Position numbers and translations under genes: made by a program. DNA of 64,000 nucleotides from Streptomyces venezuelae ATCC 10712 (GTDB taxonomy: Bacteria; Actinomycetota; Actinomycetes; Streptomycetales; Streptomycetaceae): contig NZ_CP029197.1 of assembly GCF_008639165.1 (NCBI RefSeq), positions 7,010,001 to 7,074,000 of the forward strand. The letters are read 5' to 3'. Under the pieces are notes generated by a model that ran no database searches, had not been told where the DNA came from, and worked only from the letters and a program-made list of their open reading frames with translations. Shown piece by piece: positions 25,106 to 33,726 of the stretch; position 1 is the first letter of the stretch; the number at the start of each line of letters is the position of its first letter.

Positions 25106-27085
25106 ATGACAGCGACGACCGACGGAAGCGCCGGGGCCGTGGGCCCCCGGGCAGCCGCGGCCAGCACGACGAACGACACCCGCGCGCCGGACCTCGACGA
25201 GGCCGCCGCGCGGGCCACGGCACGGGCCGTCGAGCACCTGCTCGCCCGACAGGACCCGGAAGGCTGGTGGAAGGGCGACCTGGAGACCAACGTCACCATG
25301 GACGCCGAGGACCTCCTGCTCCGCCAGTTCCTCGGCATCCGCGACGAGGACACCACCCGGGCCGCCGCCCTCCACATCCGCCGGCAGCAGTGCGAGGACG
25401 GCGCCTGGGCCACCTTCTACGGCGGGCCCGGTGAACTCTCCGCCACCGTCGAGGCCTACGTGGCCCTGCGGCTCGCCGGAGACCCGCCCGAGGCCCCGCA
25501 CATGGCCCGGGCGTCCGCCTGGGTCCGCGCGCGCGGCGGGATCGCCGCCGCCCGGGTCTTCACCCGGATCTGGCTGGCCCTCTTCGGCTGGTGGCGCTGG
25601 GAGGACCTGCCCGAACTGCCCCCGGAGCTGCTCTTCCTGCCCAAGTGGTTCCCGCTCAACATCTACGACTTCGGCTGCTGGGCCCGGCAGACCATCGTGC
25701 CGCTCACCGTCGTCTCCGCGAAGCGCCCGGTCCGCCCCGCGCCCTTCCCGCTGGACGAGCTGCACACCGACCCGGAGCGGCCCAACCCGCCGCGGCCTCT
25801 CGCCCCGGCCACCGGCTGGGACGGGCTCTTCCAGCGGCTCGACAAGGCCCTGCACGCCTACCACCGGGTGGCGCCGCGCGCCCTGCGCAGGACCGCGATG
25901 AACCTCGCCGCCCGCTGGATCGTCGAGCGCCAGGAGAACGACGGCTGCTGGGGCGGCATCCAGCCCCCCGCCGTCTACTCGGTCATCGCCCTGCACCTCC
26001 TCGGCTACGACCTGAAGCACCCCGTCATGCGGGCCGGCCTGGAATCCCTCGACCGGTTCGCGGTCTGGCGGGAGGACGGCTCGCGGATGATCGAGGCCTG
26101 CCAGTCGCCCGTCTGGGACACCTGCCTCGCCACCATCGCGCTCGCCGACGCGGGGCTCGCACCCGACCACCCGGCCCTGGTGAAGGCCGTCGACTGGATG
26201 CTCGACGAGGAGATCACCCGGACCGGCGACTGGGCCGTGCGACGGCCCGAACTGCCGCCGGGCGGCTGGGCGTTCGAGTTCCACAACGACACCTACCCCG
26301 ACATCGACGACACCGCGGAGGTGCTCCTCGCGCTCCGCCGGGTCAGGCACCCCGACCCGGCACGGGTGGACGCGGCCGTCGCCCGCGGCATGCGCTGGAC
26401 GCTCGGCATGCAGTCGAAGGGCGGCGCGTGGGCCGCCTTCGACGCCGACAACACCAGCCCGTTCCCCAACAAGCTGCCGTTCTGCGACTTCGGCGAGGTG
26501 ATCGACCCGCCCTCCGCCGACGTCACCGCCCACGTCGTGGAGATGCTGGCCTACGAGGGACTCGCCCAGGACCCCCGGGCCCGCAGGGGAATCGACTGGC
26601 TGCTCGCCGAACAGGAGCCGAACGGCGCCTGGTTCGGCCGCTGGGGCGTCAACCACGTGTACGGCACCGGGTCGGTGCTCCCCGCCCTGACCGCCGCGGG
26701 CCTGCCCGTCTCCCACCCGGCCGTCCGCCGGGCCGTCGGCTGGCTCGGGTCCGTGCAGAACGACGACGGGGGCTGGGGCGAGGACCTCCGCTCGTACAAG
26801 GAGGAGGAGTGGGTGGGGCGCGGCCCCTCGACCGCCTCGCAGACCGCCTGGGCGCTGATCGCCCTCCTCGCGGCCGGCGAGCGCGACTCCGAGCCGGTCC
26901 GGCGGGGCGTCGCCTGGCTGGCCGGGACCCAGCGCGAGGACGGCTCCTGGGACGAGCCGTACTTCACCGGCACGGGCTTCCCCTGGGACTTCTCGATCAA
27001 CTACCACCTCTACCGCCAGGTCTTCCCCCTCACGGCGCTCGGACGCTACGTGTACGGGGAGCCCGTGCCCGGCAAGGTGGGCTGA
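25106..27085 (+). CDS. shc: squalene-hopene cyclase
   Basis: A 659-residue class II triterpene cyclase. The catalytic DxDD motif is DIDDTA (about residues 399-404). Several QW repeats are visible, for example QDPEGWW, QENDGCWGG, QNDDGGWG and QREDGSWDE. It protonates squalene and cyclises it to hopene and hopanol at the inner face of the membrane. The length matches the family. I chose ATG 25106, with AAGGGGAA upstream. Its stop overlaps the hpnG start. Confidence 0.96.
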   Translation: MTATTDGSAGAVGPRAAAASTTNDTRAPDLDEAAARATARAVEHLLARQDPEGWWKGDLETNVTMDAEDLLLRQFLGIRDEDTTRAAALHIRRQQCEDGAWATFYGGPGELSATVEAYVALRLAGDPPEAPHMARASAWVRARGGIAAARVFTRIWLALFGWWRWEDLPELPPELLFLPKWFPLNIYDFGCWARQTIVPLTVVSAKRPVRPAPFPLDELHTDPERPNPPRPLAPATGWDGLFQRLDKALHAYHRVAPRALRRTAMNLAARWIVERQENDGCWGGIQPPAVYSVIALHLLGYDLKHPVMRAGLESLDRFAVWREDGSRMIEACQSPVWDTCLATIALADAGLAPDHPALVKAVDWMLDEEITRTGDWAVRRPELPPGGWAFEFHNDTYPDIDDTAEVLLALRRVRHPDPARVDAAVARGMRWTLGMQSKGGAWAAFDADNTSPFPNKLPFCDFGEVIDPPSADVTAHVVEMLAYEGLAQDPRARRGIDWLLAEQEPNGAWFGRWGVNHVYGTGSVLPALTAAGLPVSHPAVRRAVGWLGSVQNDDGGWGEDLRSYKEEEWVGRGPSTASQTAWALIALLAAGERDSEPVRRGVAWLAGTQREDGSWDEPYFTGTGFPWDFSINYHLYRQVFPLTALGRYVYGEPVPGKVG

Positions 27086-27756
27086 TGGGACGCGCGCCGG
27101 GCTCCGGCGCCGTACCGCCGCTGCTGATCGCCTGCGCGCTCGGCATCGAGCAGCTCGCCCTGCGCAGCGGGGACCGGGCCGGCGCCCCCGGACCGGTCAC
27201 CGTGGTCCGTACCGGCATGGGACCCGACCGGGCCCGCCGGGCGGTCTCCCGGGCCCTCGGCGAGGAGGGGTGGCGGGACGCCGCCGTCATCGCCTCCGGC
27301 TTCTGCGCGGGGCTGGCCCCCGGCATGCACCCCGGCGACCTCATCGTCGCCGAGGAGACTCGCGGCCCGGACGAGACGCTCTCCTGCACCGGGACCGAGC
27401 TCCTGGTGAAGGCCCTGGTCAGGGCCGTGCCCGGGCGGGCCGTGCACACCGGTCCGCTCACCGGCTCCGACCATGTCGTGCGCGGCCCCGAGCGGGCCGC
27501 GCTGCGGGCCACCGGCGCCATCGCCGTCGACATGGAGTCCGCGGCGACGCTCCGGGTCGCCCGGGCCGCCGGGGCGCTCGGGGACGGGCCCGGCGCCCGC
27601 CCAGTTGCGGCCGTCCGGGTGGTCGTGGACGCTCCAGAACATGAACTGGTCCGGATCGGCACGGTGCGCGGGGGAATATCGGCCTTCCGCGTTCTTCGTG
27701 CCGTCCTTCCCGCATTCTTCGAATGGCACCGTTCTTTGCTGCTCCCCAGGAGGTGA
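27085..27756 (+). CDS. hpnG: adenosylhopane nucleosidase/phosphorylase HpnG
   Basis: A 223-residue protein of the nucleoside phosphorylase (PNP/UDP) fold. It has VTVVRTGMGPDRARRAV, the GFCAGLAPGMHPGDLIVA segment and the AVDMESAATLRVA motif (about residues 150-162), whose Met-Glu contacts the ribose. HpnG removes adenine from adenosylhopane to give ribosylhopane in side-chain extension. ATG 27085 overlaps the shc stop (TGATG). Confidence 0.9.
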   Translation: MGRAPGSGAVPPLLIACALGIEQLALRSGDRAGAPGPVTVVRTGMGPDRARRAVSRALGEEGWRDAAVIASGFCAGLAPGMHPGDLIVAEETRGPDETLSCTGTELLVKALVRAVPGRAVHTGPLTGSDHVVRGPERAALRATGAIAVDMESAATLRVARAAGALGDGPGARPVAAVRVVVDAPEHELVRIGTVRGGISAFRVLRAVLPAFFEWHRSLLLPRR

Positions 27757-27763
27757 GCGAGTT

Positions 27764-28786
27764 ATGGCCATGCCGCTCCGTCAGTCCATCCGGGTCGGGA
27801 CCTACCTCTTCGAACAGAAGCTCCGCAAGCGTGAGAAGTTCCCGCTGATCGTCGAGCTCGAGCCGCTGTTCGCCTGCAACCTCAAGTGCGAGGGCTGCGG
27901 GAAGATCCAGCACCCGGCGGGTGTCCTCAAGCAGCGCATGCCGGTCGCCCAGGCGGTCGGCGCGGTCCTGGAGTCCGGCGCCCCCATGGTGTCCATCGCG
28001 GGCGGCGAGCCCCTGATGCACCCTCAGATCCACGAGATCGTGCGTCAGTTGGTGGCCAAGCGGAAGTACGTCTTCCTGTGCACCAACGCCATGCTGCTCC
28101 GCAAGAAGCTGGAGAACTTCACCCCCTCGCCGTACTTCGCCTTCGCCGTGCACATCGACGGCCTGCGCGAGCGGCACGACGAATCCGTCGCCAAGGAAGG
28201 CGTGTTCGACGAGGCGGTGGCCGCCATCAAGGAGGCCAAGCGGCGCGGTTTCCGCGTCACCACCAATTCGACGTTCTTCAACACCGACACCCCGCAGACC
28301 ATCATCGAGGTCCTCAATTTCCTCAACGACGACCTCCAGGTCGACGAGATGATGATCTCGCCCGCGTACGCCTACGAGAAGGCCCCCGACCAGGAGCACT
28401 TCCTCGGCGTCGAGCAGACCCGCGAACTCTTCAAGAAGGCCTTCGCGGGCGGAAACCGCCGCCGCTGGCGGCTCAACCACTCGCCGCTCTTCCTGGACTT
28501 CCTGGAGGGAAAGGCGGACTTCCCCTGCACCGCCTGGGCCATTCCGAACTACTCGCTCTTCGGCTGGCAGCGCCCCTGCTATCTGATGAGCGACGGATAC
28601 GTCCCCACGTACCGCGAACTCATCGAGGACACCGACTGGGACAAGTACGGCCGCGGAAAGGACCCGCGCTGCGCCAACTGCATGGCGCACTGCGGCTACG
28701 AGCCCACCGCCGTCCTCGCCACCATGGGTTCCCTCAAGGAATCCCTGCGCGCGGTCAGGGAGACCGTCTCCGGGAACAACGGGTGA
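27764..28786 (+). CDS. hpnH: radical SAM adenosylhopane synthase HpnH
   Basis: A 340-residue radical SAM enzyme with the cluster motif FACNLKCEGCGK (Cys38, Cys42, Cys45) and the SAM-binding GGEP (SIAGGEPLMHP). Three further clustered cysteines near the C-terminus (CANCMAHCGYEP) resemble a SPASM-like site. It joins 5'-deoxyadenosine to hopene. A strong AGGAGGT nine bases before ATG 27764 suggests efficient independent initiation. Hopanoid clusters of other streptomycetes commonly carry ispG and dxs after this gene; here hpnO follows after 25 bases. Confidence 0.95.
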   Translation: MAMPLRQSIRVGTYLFEQKLRKREKFPLIVELEPLFACNLKCEGCGKIQHPAGVLKQRMPVAQAVGAVLESGAPMVSIAGGEPLMHPQIHEIVRQLVAKRKYVFLCTNAMLLRKKLENFTPSPYFAFAVHIDGLRERHDESVAKEGVFDEAVAAIKEAKRRGFRVTTNSTFFNTDTPQTIIEVLNFLNDDLQVDEMMISPAYAYEKAPDQEHFLGVEQTRELFKKAFAGGNRRRWRLNHSPLFLDFLEGKADFPCTAWAIPNYSLFGWQRPCYLMSDGYVPTYRELIEDTDWDKYGRGKDPRCANCMAHCGYEPTAVLATMGSLKESLRAVRETVSGNNG

Positions 28787-28811
28787 GCGGCCAGGGAACG
28801 GGTGACCGCTC

Positions 28812-30197
28812 ATGACAGGTGAGTTCGACCTGCGGGCGCTGCTCGCCGAGCGCGGCGGCGAGCGGTACGAGCTGCACGCCCGCTACCTCAACCACCAGCT
28901 GCCGCGCATGCTCCACACCATCGGCTTCGACAAGGTGTACGAGCGGGCCGAGGGCGCCCACTTCTGGGACGCCGACGGCGTCGACCACCTCGACATGCTC
29001 GCCGGCTTCGGCGTGATGGGTCTCGGACGGCACCATCCCGTCGTCCGCAAGGCCCTCCACGACGTCCTCGACGCCCAGCTCGCCGATCTCACCCGCTTCG
29101 ACTGCCAGCCGCTGCCCGGCCTCCTCGCCGAGCGGCTCCTCACCCACAGCCCGCACCTCGACCGGGTCTTCTTCGGCAACAGCGGCACGGAGGCCGTCGA
29201 GACCGCCCTCAAGTTCGCCCGGTACGCCACCGGGCGGCCCAGGGTCCTCTACTGCGTCCACGCCTTCCACGGGCTCACCACCGGCTCCCTCTCCGTGAAC
29301 GGCGAGAACGGCTTCCGGGACGGCTTCGCCCCGCTGCTGCCCGACACGGCGATCGGACTCGGCGACCTCGACGCCCTGGAACGGGAACTGCGCAAGGGTG
29401 ACGTGGCCGCCTTCGTCGTCGAGCCCATCCAGGGCAAGGGGGTCCACGAGGCGCCGCCCGGCTTCCTGCGCGCCGCGCAGGAGCTGCTCCACCGGCACGG
29501 GGCCCTGCTCATCGCCGACGAGGTGCAGACCGGCCTCGGCCGGACCGGCGACTTCTACGCCTACCAGCACGAGGACGGGGTCGAACCCGACCTGGTCTGT
29601 GTCGCCAAGGCGCTCTCCGGCGGCTATGTGCCGGTCGGCGCCACCCTCGGCAAGGACTGGATCTTCAAGAAGGTCTACTCGTCGATGGACCGGGTCCTGG
29701 TCCACTCGGCGAGCTTCGGATCGAACGCGCAGGCCATGGCGGCCGGGCTCGCCGTCCTCTCGGTCATGGAGCACGAGGGGACGGTCGCGCACGCCCGCCG
29801 GATCGGCGACCTGCTCGCCGGGCGGCTGAGGGAGCTCGTGCCCCGGTACGAGCTGCTCCACGAGATCCGCGGGCGCGGACTCATGATCGGGATCGAGTTC
29901 GGCCGGCCGTCCTCGCTGGGGCTCCGCGGCCGCTGGACGATGCTCCAGGCGGCCCGCAAGGGCCTCTTCGCCCAGATGGTCGTCGTCCCGCTGCTCCAGC
30001 GGCACCACATCCTCACCCAGGTCTCCGGGGACCATCTGGAGGTGATCAAGCTGATCCCGCCGCTGGTCATCGACGAGGCGGACGTGGACCGGTTCGTCAC
30101 CGCCTTCACGGCGGTCATGGACGAGGCCCACGGCGGCGGCGGGCTGATGTGGGACTTCGGGAAGACGCTGGTGAAGCAGGCGGTCGCCCAGCGCTGA
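28812..30197 (+). CDS. hpnO: PLP aminotransferase HpnO (aminobacteriohopanetriol synthesis)
   Basis: A 461-residue class III (ornithine/acetylornithine-type) aminotransferase. FFGNSGTEAVETALKFAR binds the cofactor phosphate, LLIADEVQTGLGRTG carries the pyridine-binding Asp, and CVAKALSGGYVPVGA holds the Schiff-base Lys. In hopanoid clusters it converts the side-chain terminus to an amine, giving aminobacteriohopanetriol. It lies 25 bases after hpnH and ends 22 bases before twin operators. Confidence 0.9.
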   Translation: MTGEFDLRALLAERGGERYELHARYLNHQLPRMLHTIGFDKVYERAEGAHFWDADGVDHLDMLAGFGVMGLGRHHPVVRKALHDVLDAQLADLTRFDCQPLPGLLAERLLTHSPHLDRVFFGNSGTEAVETALKFARYATGRPRVLYCVHAFHGLTTGSLSVNGENGFRDGFAPLLPDTAIGLGDLDALERELRKGDVAAFVVEPIQGKGVHEAPPGFLRAAQELLHRHGALLIADEVQTGLGRTGDFYAYQHEDGVEPDLVCVAKALSGGYVPVGATLGKDWIFKKVYSSMDRVLVHSASFGSNAQAMAAGLAVLSVMEHEGTVAHARRIGDLLAGRLRELVPRYELLHEIRGRGLMIGIEFGRPSSLGLRGRWTMLQAARKGLFAQMVVVPLLQRHHILTQVSGDHLEVIKLIPPLVIDEADVDRFVTAFTAVMDEAHGGGGLMWDFGKTLVKQAVAQR

Positions 30198-30219
30198 CCC
30201 GTACGGACGTGCGCGCCTT

Positions 30220-30254
30220 TTGCCTCTGAGGCAAGAAACTTGCCTCAGAGGCAT
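30220..30254 (+). promoter_or_regulatory. twin palindromic operators upstream of the XRE-cupin gene
   Basis: TTGCCTCTGAGGCAA (30220-30234) is a perfect odd palindrome. A second copy, TTGCCTCAGAGGCAT (30240-30254), lies 20 bases on, two helical turns. The two together also form a perfect 15-bp inverted repeat with a 3-base loop. They end 20 bases before the regulator's ATG, as expected for autoregulation. Confidence 0.75.
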
Positions 30255-30274
30255 GTTCCTGGCGGAATGGACGC

Positions 30275-30964
30275 ATGGACCACGTCCCCGGGGAAAGCCC
30301 CCCGGACCCTGCCACGCCGGGCTCCGCCACGCCGGGCCCAGTCGCCCCGGGCCCCGGCTCCGCCGGGAGTGCCGTCGTCGACGTCCTGCCCGACGTCGCC
30401 CCGCAGCTGCGGGCGCTTCGCCGCCGCCGTGGGCTGACCCTGGAGGCCGCCGCCCAGCGGGCCGGACTCTCGCCGGCCCACCTCTCCCGTCTGGAGACGG
30501 GGAACCGGCAGCCCTCGCTGCCGATGCTGCTCGCCCTCGCCCGCATCTACGGTACGACGGTCTCCGAGCTCCTCGGCGAGGCGCCCCCCGAGCGCGACCC
30601 CGTCGTCCGCGCGGGGCGCTCCGAACCCGTCGAGGCCGACGGCTGGATCTACCGCCAGGCCGGCGGCGCCGGACGTGCCCTGCAGTGCCTCCGGGTCCAC
30701 GTGCCGTACGCCACCCGGGGCGACATCGTCCGCGTCCACCCGGGCGAGGAGTGGATCCACGTCCTGGAGGGCCGGGTGCGGCTCGCGCTCGGCGAGGCCG
30801 TCCACGTCCTCGATCCCGGGGACAGCGCGCACTTCGACTCGCTCACCCCGCACCGGATCGGGGCCGCCACCCCCGGCGGGGCCGAGCTGCTCTTCGTCCA
30901 CACCCTGATGCAGAGTCCCGTCGCCGAGCTGTGCCTCGGCGACGGCACCCCGCACCGGCGCTGA
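30275..30964 (+). CDS. XRE-family HTH regulator with cupin sensor
   Basis: A 229-residue regulator. After a 35-residue Pro/Gly-rich head comes an XRE HTH (LRALRRRRGLTLEAAAQRAGLSPAHLSRLETGNRQPSL, about residues 46-83), then a RmlC-like cupin (RVHPGEEWIHVLEGRVRLALG...DSAHFDS...PHRIG). Such proteins sense small ligands through the cupin. Its place after hpnO mirrors the hopanoid cluster of S. coelicolor, but control of the hpn genes is inference: the visible operators are at its own promoter. Confidence 0.9.
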   Translation: MDHVPGESPPDPATPGSATPGPVAPGPGSAGSAVVDVLPDVAPQLRALRRRRGLTLEAAAQRAGLSPAHLSRLETGNRQPSLPMLLALARIYGTTVSELLGEAPPERDPVVRAGRSEPVEADGWIYRQAGGAGRALQCLRVHVPYATRGDIVRVHPGEEWIHVLEGRVRLALGEAVHVLDPGDSAHFDSLTPHRIGAATPGGAELLFVHTLMQSPVAELCLGDGTPHRR

Positions 30965-30996
30965 TCCTGCCCGCCCCTCCTAGGAAAAGGACCGAG

Positions 30997-31152
30997 ATGT
31001 CCGAGAAGTCACGACCTGTCACCGGCGAGGAGCGCGGCGAGGGCAAGTTCCCCAAGGGGCTCGTCCTGCGGCTCTTCGCCTATCTGATCGCCGGGCACCT
31101 TTTCGCCGGCTTCCTCTACCTGCTCTTCATGCTGGGCGGACAGAACCAGTAG
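30997..31152 (+). CDS. DUF6126-like small membrane protein
   Basis: A 51-residue protein with a charged head (MSEKSRPVTGEERGEGKFPKG) and one C-terminal membrane helix rich in Leu, Phe and Tyr (about residues 22-46). AGGAAAAGG precedes ATG 30997. It lies 32 bases after the XRE-cupin gene and is a conserved companion of that regulator in streptomycetes; no function is known. Confidence 0.82.
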   Translation: MSEKSRPVTGEERGEGKFPKGLVLRLFAYLIAGHLFAGFLYLLFMLGGQNQ

Positions 31153-31201
31153 CGGCGCCGGTCACGTAGCGGCGCCGATCGCGTAACTGCGCCGGTCACG
31201 C
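31151..31201. repeat. three 17-bp tandem repeats across convergent gene ends
   Basis: Imperfect units (31151-31167, 31168-31184, 31185-31201; consensus AGCGGCGCCGGTCACGT) cover the stop of the small membrane gene and the stop of the convergent phosphatase gene. The 17-base period places plus-strand stops (31150, 31167, 31184) in all three frames. Confidence 0.85.
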
Positions 31202-32017
31202 CTCCGTGAGCAGGCGCTCCCGCAGGCGCTCGCGGGTCGCCGAGGACAGCTTCAGGCCCTCCGAGAGGTAGGCGTCGACCGAGCCCCAGGTCGCCTCGAT
31301 CGTCTCGAAGGCGCCCCGCAGGTACTCCACCCGCGCGTCGAACAGCGGGCTCAGCAGCTCCATCACCTCGGCCGACATGGCGTCGGGGGCGGTGGAGCTG
31401 CGGCGCACCTTGTAGCGCCGGTGCGGGTCGTTCGACTTCACGTAGTCGGCCTCGATGGCCTCCCGCTCGACCCCGACGGCGAGCAGCGTGATGGCTATGG
31501 AGAGCCCCGCCCGGTCCTTTCCGGCCGCGCAGTGCATCAGGGCGGGGAGGCTGTCCTCGGCCAGCGCGTGCAGGATGCGGCTGTGCTCCTCCGTCCGCTC
31601 GATCACCATCTTCCGGTACGAGTCGGACATCCTGGCCGCCGCTTTGCCGTCGCCGAGGATCCCCCGCAGCTGCTCGATGTCGCCGTCGCGGACGAGCTTC
31701 CAGAACTCCTTGCCGTCGGCCGGGTCGTTGAGCGGGATGTTCACGTTCCGTACGCCGGGCAGTTCGACGTCGGGGCCCTCGATCTTGCGGTCGGCCAGGT
31801 TCCGGAAGTCGAAGACGGTGTGGAGTCCGAGCGAATCGAGGAAGGCGACGTCCGCCGCGGTCGCGTGGGCGAGGTGACCGCTGCGGAAGAGGCGTCCGGG
31901 GTGCACGGCGCGCCCGTCCGTCGTCGGCAGGCCGCCCACGTCCCGGAAGTTGCGGACCTCGGCCAGCTCGGGTTCGGTCATGGTGATGGGCGGGACCTGC
32001 GGCAGCTGCTGCGTCAC
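31196..32017 (-). CDS. tyrosine-protein phosphatase (dual-specificity type)
   Basis: A 273-residue phosphatase. The signature MHCAAGKDRAGLS holds the P-loop Cys163-x5-Arg169. The N-terminal NFRDVGGLPTTDGRAVHPGRLFRSGHL block is typical of the bacterial MptpB/PtpB-like family, which dephosphorylates Tyr, Ser/Thr or phosphoinositides. No signal peptide is visible. I chose GTG 32017 because AGGAG lies five bases upstream. The end lies inside a tandem repeat shared with the convergent gene. Confidence 0.9.
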   Translation of the reverse strand: MTQQLPQVPPITMTEPELAEVRNFRDVGGLPTTDGRAVHPGRLFRSGHLAHATAADVAFLDSLGLHTVFDFRNLADRKIEGPDVELPGVRNVNIPLNDPADGKEFWKLVRDGDIEQLRGILGDGKAAARMSDSYRKMVIERTEEHSRILHALAEDSLPALMHCAAGKDRAGLSIAITLLAVGVEREAIEADYVKSNDPHRRYKVRRSSTAPDAMSAEVMELLSPLFDARVEYLRGAFETIEATWGSVDAYLSEGLKLSSATRERLRERLLTEA

Positions 32018-32384
32018 GGATGCTCCTGGTGGTCGACGTTCGGGTGCCCGAAGCGAGATCGGTTCCTCGGACAATCATCCAGGTGGGAGGGTGATGACGC
32101 ACCCCCCTGGACGGGAATGGGGGATCTGTCCGAATTGAGATGGTGTGGGTAACGCGCCCTGTTTACGGGCGAGATGAGCAACAGTGCGTGAGCAGGGTCA
32201 TAGAAGTGACGGATCGTGCCCGGCGGCCCGGAGCAATTGCCGTACGGAAAAAGGAAATCGAGGGCCCGTCATCGACGGAGGGTGACCGGAATTCCCGATC
32301 AAAGGCCGTACGGGGAAAGCCGGAAGAAATCAGTGGCTTGTTCCCGCCGACCCGGCTCGTCTAGCGTCACCGTCAATCCGGTCG
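32018..32384. other. intergenic region, no gene seen
   Basis: The gap between the divergent phosphatase and LysM-M23 genes, upstream of the riboswitch. It is less GC-rich than its surroundings. It should hold both promoters, but I could not place them with confidence. Confidence 0.5.
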
Positions 32385-32553
32385 GACCGCCGAATCCTGC
32401 CACCGTCCGGAATTCCCACTCATCCCATGCGTGGCAGGAGCGGGGGACCCAGGAAGTACGCCGGTCCCGCGAACAGGACGGCTCGGGGTGAAGCCGCGTG
32501 AGAACGCGGCCGGGCATCTCCAGTCCGAACCCGACAGCTCACCTCGCAGGCGC
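32385..32553 (+). ncRNA. c-di-AMP riboswitch (ydaO-yuaA type)
   Basis: The leader of the LysM-M23 gene has the conserved blocks of this riboswitch in order: CCGCCGAATCCTGCC near 32387, a helix closed by GTGGCAGGAGCGGGGGACCC, GGGGTGAAGCC near 32486, and GAACCCGACAGCTCACCTCG near 32527-32546. In actinobacteria this class commonly controls cell-wall hydrolases and switches expression off when c-di-AMP is high. Boundaries are approximate. Confidence 0.87.
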
Positions 32554-32569
32554 CGGAGAGGAATTCGCC

Positions 32570-33562
32570 ATGCCCGCGAAGGGTAAGCACCGCCGCATCA
32601 AGTCCAGCCGCCTCACCCGCGGAATCGCCGCCGCCGGTACGGGTGGCGCCGTCGTCGCCCTGCCGCTCCTCGGTGCCACCGGCGCCCACGCCGCCGAGCA
32701 GGCCGCCCCGGCCGCCGCTCCCGGCCAGGCCGTCACCGCCGCCGCCCAGGCCCCCGCCGCCAAGGCCGCGCCGGCCGCCGCGAAGGCCGCGCCGAAGACG
32801 TACTCCGTCGTGCGCGGCGACTACCTGTCGAAGATCGCCGCCGAGCACCACCTCGCCGGCGGCTGGCAGAAGCTCTACGCGGACAACCGCCAGGTCGTCG
32901 GCGAGGACCCCTCGCTCATCCTCCCCGGCATGAAGCTCACCCTCGGCGCCAAGAGCACCGCCAAGGCCGCCGCGCCCAAGGCCGCCGCCCCGAAGAGCCC
33001 CGCCAAGAGCTCCGCCAAGGCCTCCTCGAAGAGCTCCGCGAAGAACGGCGACACCTCCCGCGCCTCCCGGAGCAGCGAGCGCGCCTCCGCCCCGGCCGCG
33101 AGCACCGGTTCCGTGGACACCTCCGCCCCGCAGGGCTCCGGCGCCTCGACCTCCGCCTCCGGCTGGGTCGCCCCCGTCAGCGGCGGCATGTCCACCCCGT
33201 ACCGCGCCTCGGGCTCCATGTGGTCCTCCGGCTACCACACCGGCGTCGACTTCATGGCCTCCACCGGCACCACGGTCCTCGCGGTCGGCCCCGGCACCGT
33301 CTACTCCGCCGGCAACGGCGGCGCGTACGGCAACCAGGTCGTCATCCAGCACGCCGACGGCACCTTCTCGCAGTACGCCCACCTCTCCTCCATCTCCGTC
33401 TCCGCCGGCCAGACCGTGACCGGCGGCCAGCAGATCGGCCTCTCCGGCGCGACCGGCAACGTCACCGGCCCGCACCTGCACTTCGAGATGCGCACCGGGC
33501 CGGAGTACGGCTCCGACATCGACCCCATCTCCACCCTGCGCCAGCACGGCGTGAACATCTGA
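32570..33562 (+). CDS. secreted LysM-M23 peptidoglycan endopeptidase
   Basis: A 330-residue exported protein. A signal peptide runs to about residue 42 (ATGAHAAEQ). An Ala/Pro linker leads to a LysM domain (about 76-125, YSVVRGDYLSKIAAEHHLAGGWQKLY). A Ser/Ala/Lys-rich linker follows, then an M23 metallopeptidase domain (about 205-325) with zinc-site motifs GYHTGVDF and GPHLHFEM. It should bind glycan strands and cut stem-peptide cross-links outside the cell. ATG 32570 has GAGAGGAA upstream, and a c-di-AMP riboswitch controls it. Confidence 0.93.
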   Translation: MPAKGKHRRIKSSRLTRGIAAAGTGGAVVALPLLGATGAHAAEQAAPAAAPGQAVTAAAQAPAAKAAPAAAKAAPKTYSVVRGDYLSKIAAEHHLAGGWQKLYADNRQVVGEDPSLILPGMKLTLGAKSTAKAAAPKAAAPKSPAKSSAKASSKSSAKNGDTSRASRSSERASAPAASTGSVDTSAPQGSGASTSASGWVAPVSGGMSTPYRASGSMWSSGYHTGVDFMASTGTTVLAVGPGTVYSAGNGGAYGNQVVIQHADGTFSQYAHLSSISVSAGQTVTGGQQIGLSGATGNVTGPHLHFEMRTGPEYGSDIDPISTLRQHGVNI

Positions 33563-33578
33563 CGCACCGTCGTCACCA

Positions 33579-33609
33579 GGAGGCCCGGCACCGCGCGTGC
33601 CGGGCCTCC
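33579..33609 (+). terminator. strong GC hairpin after the LysM-M23 gene
   Basis: A perfect 13-bp stem (33579-33591 with 33597-33609) and a 5-base loop follow the stop by 16 bases. It lacks a T tract. Confidence 0.72.
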
Positions 33610-33633
33610 GGCGCGTCCCCCGTCTATTCCGGC

Positions 33634-33663
33634 TTGGTGAAGTCTTTATCGGTGGCATATGTC
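33634..33663 (+). promoter_or_regulatory. candidate promoter of the SGNH hydrolase gene
   Basis: TTGGTG (33634-33639) and TATGTC (33658-33663) are 18 bases apart in an AT-rich pocket 64 bases before the start codon. Confidence 0.35.
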
Positions 33664-33726
33664 ACGCGGCGTCAACCCCTCCTTACGGTCGCGTAGGTCA
33701 CACCCGAAAGGGAAGGATGTGCTCCC

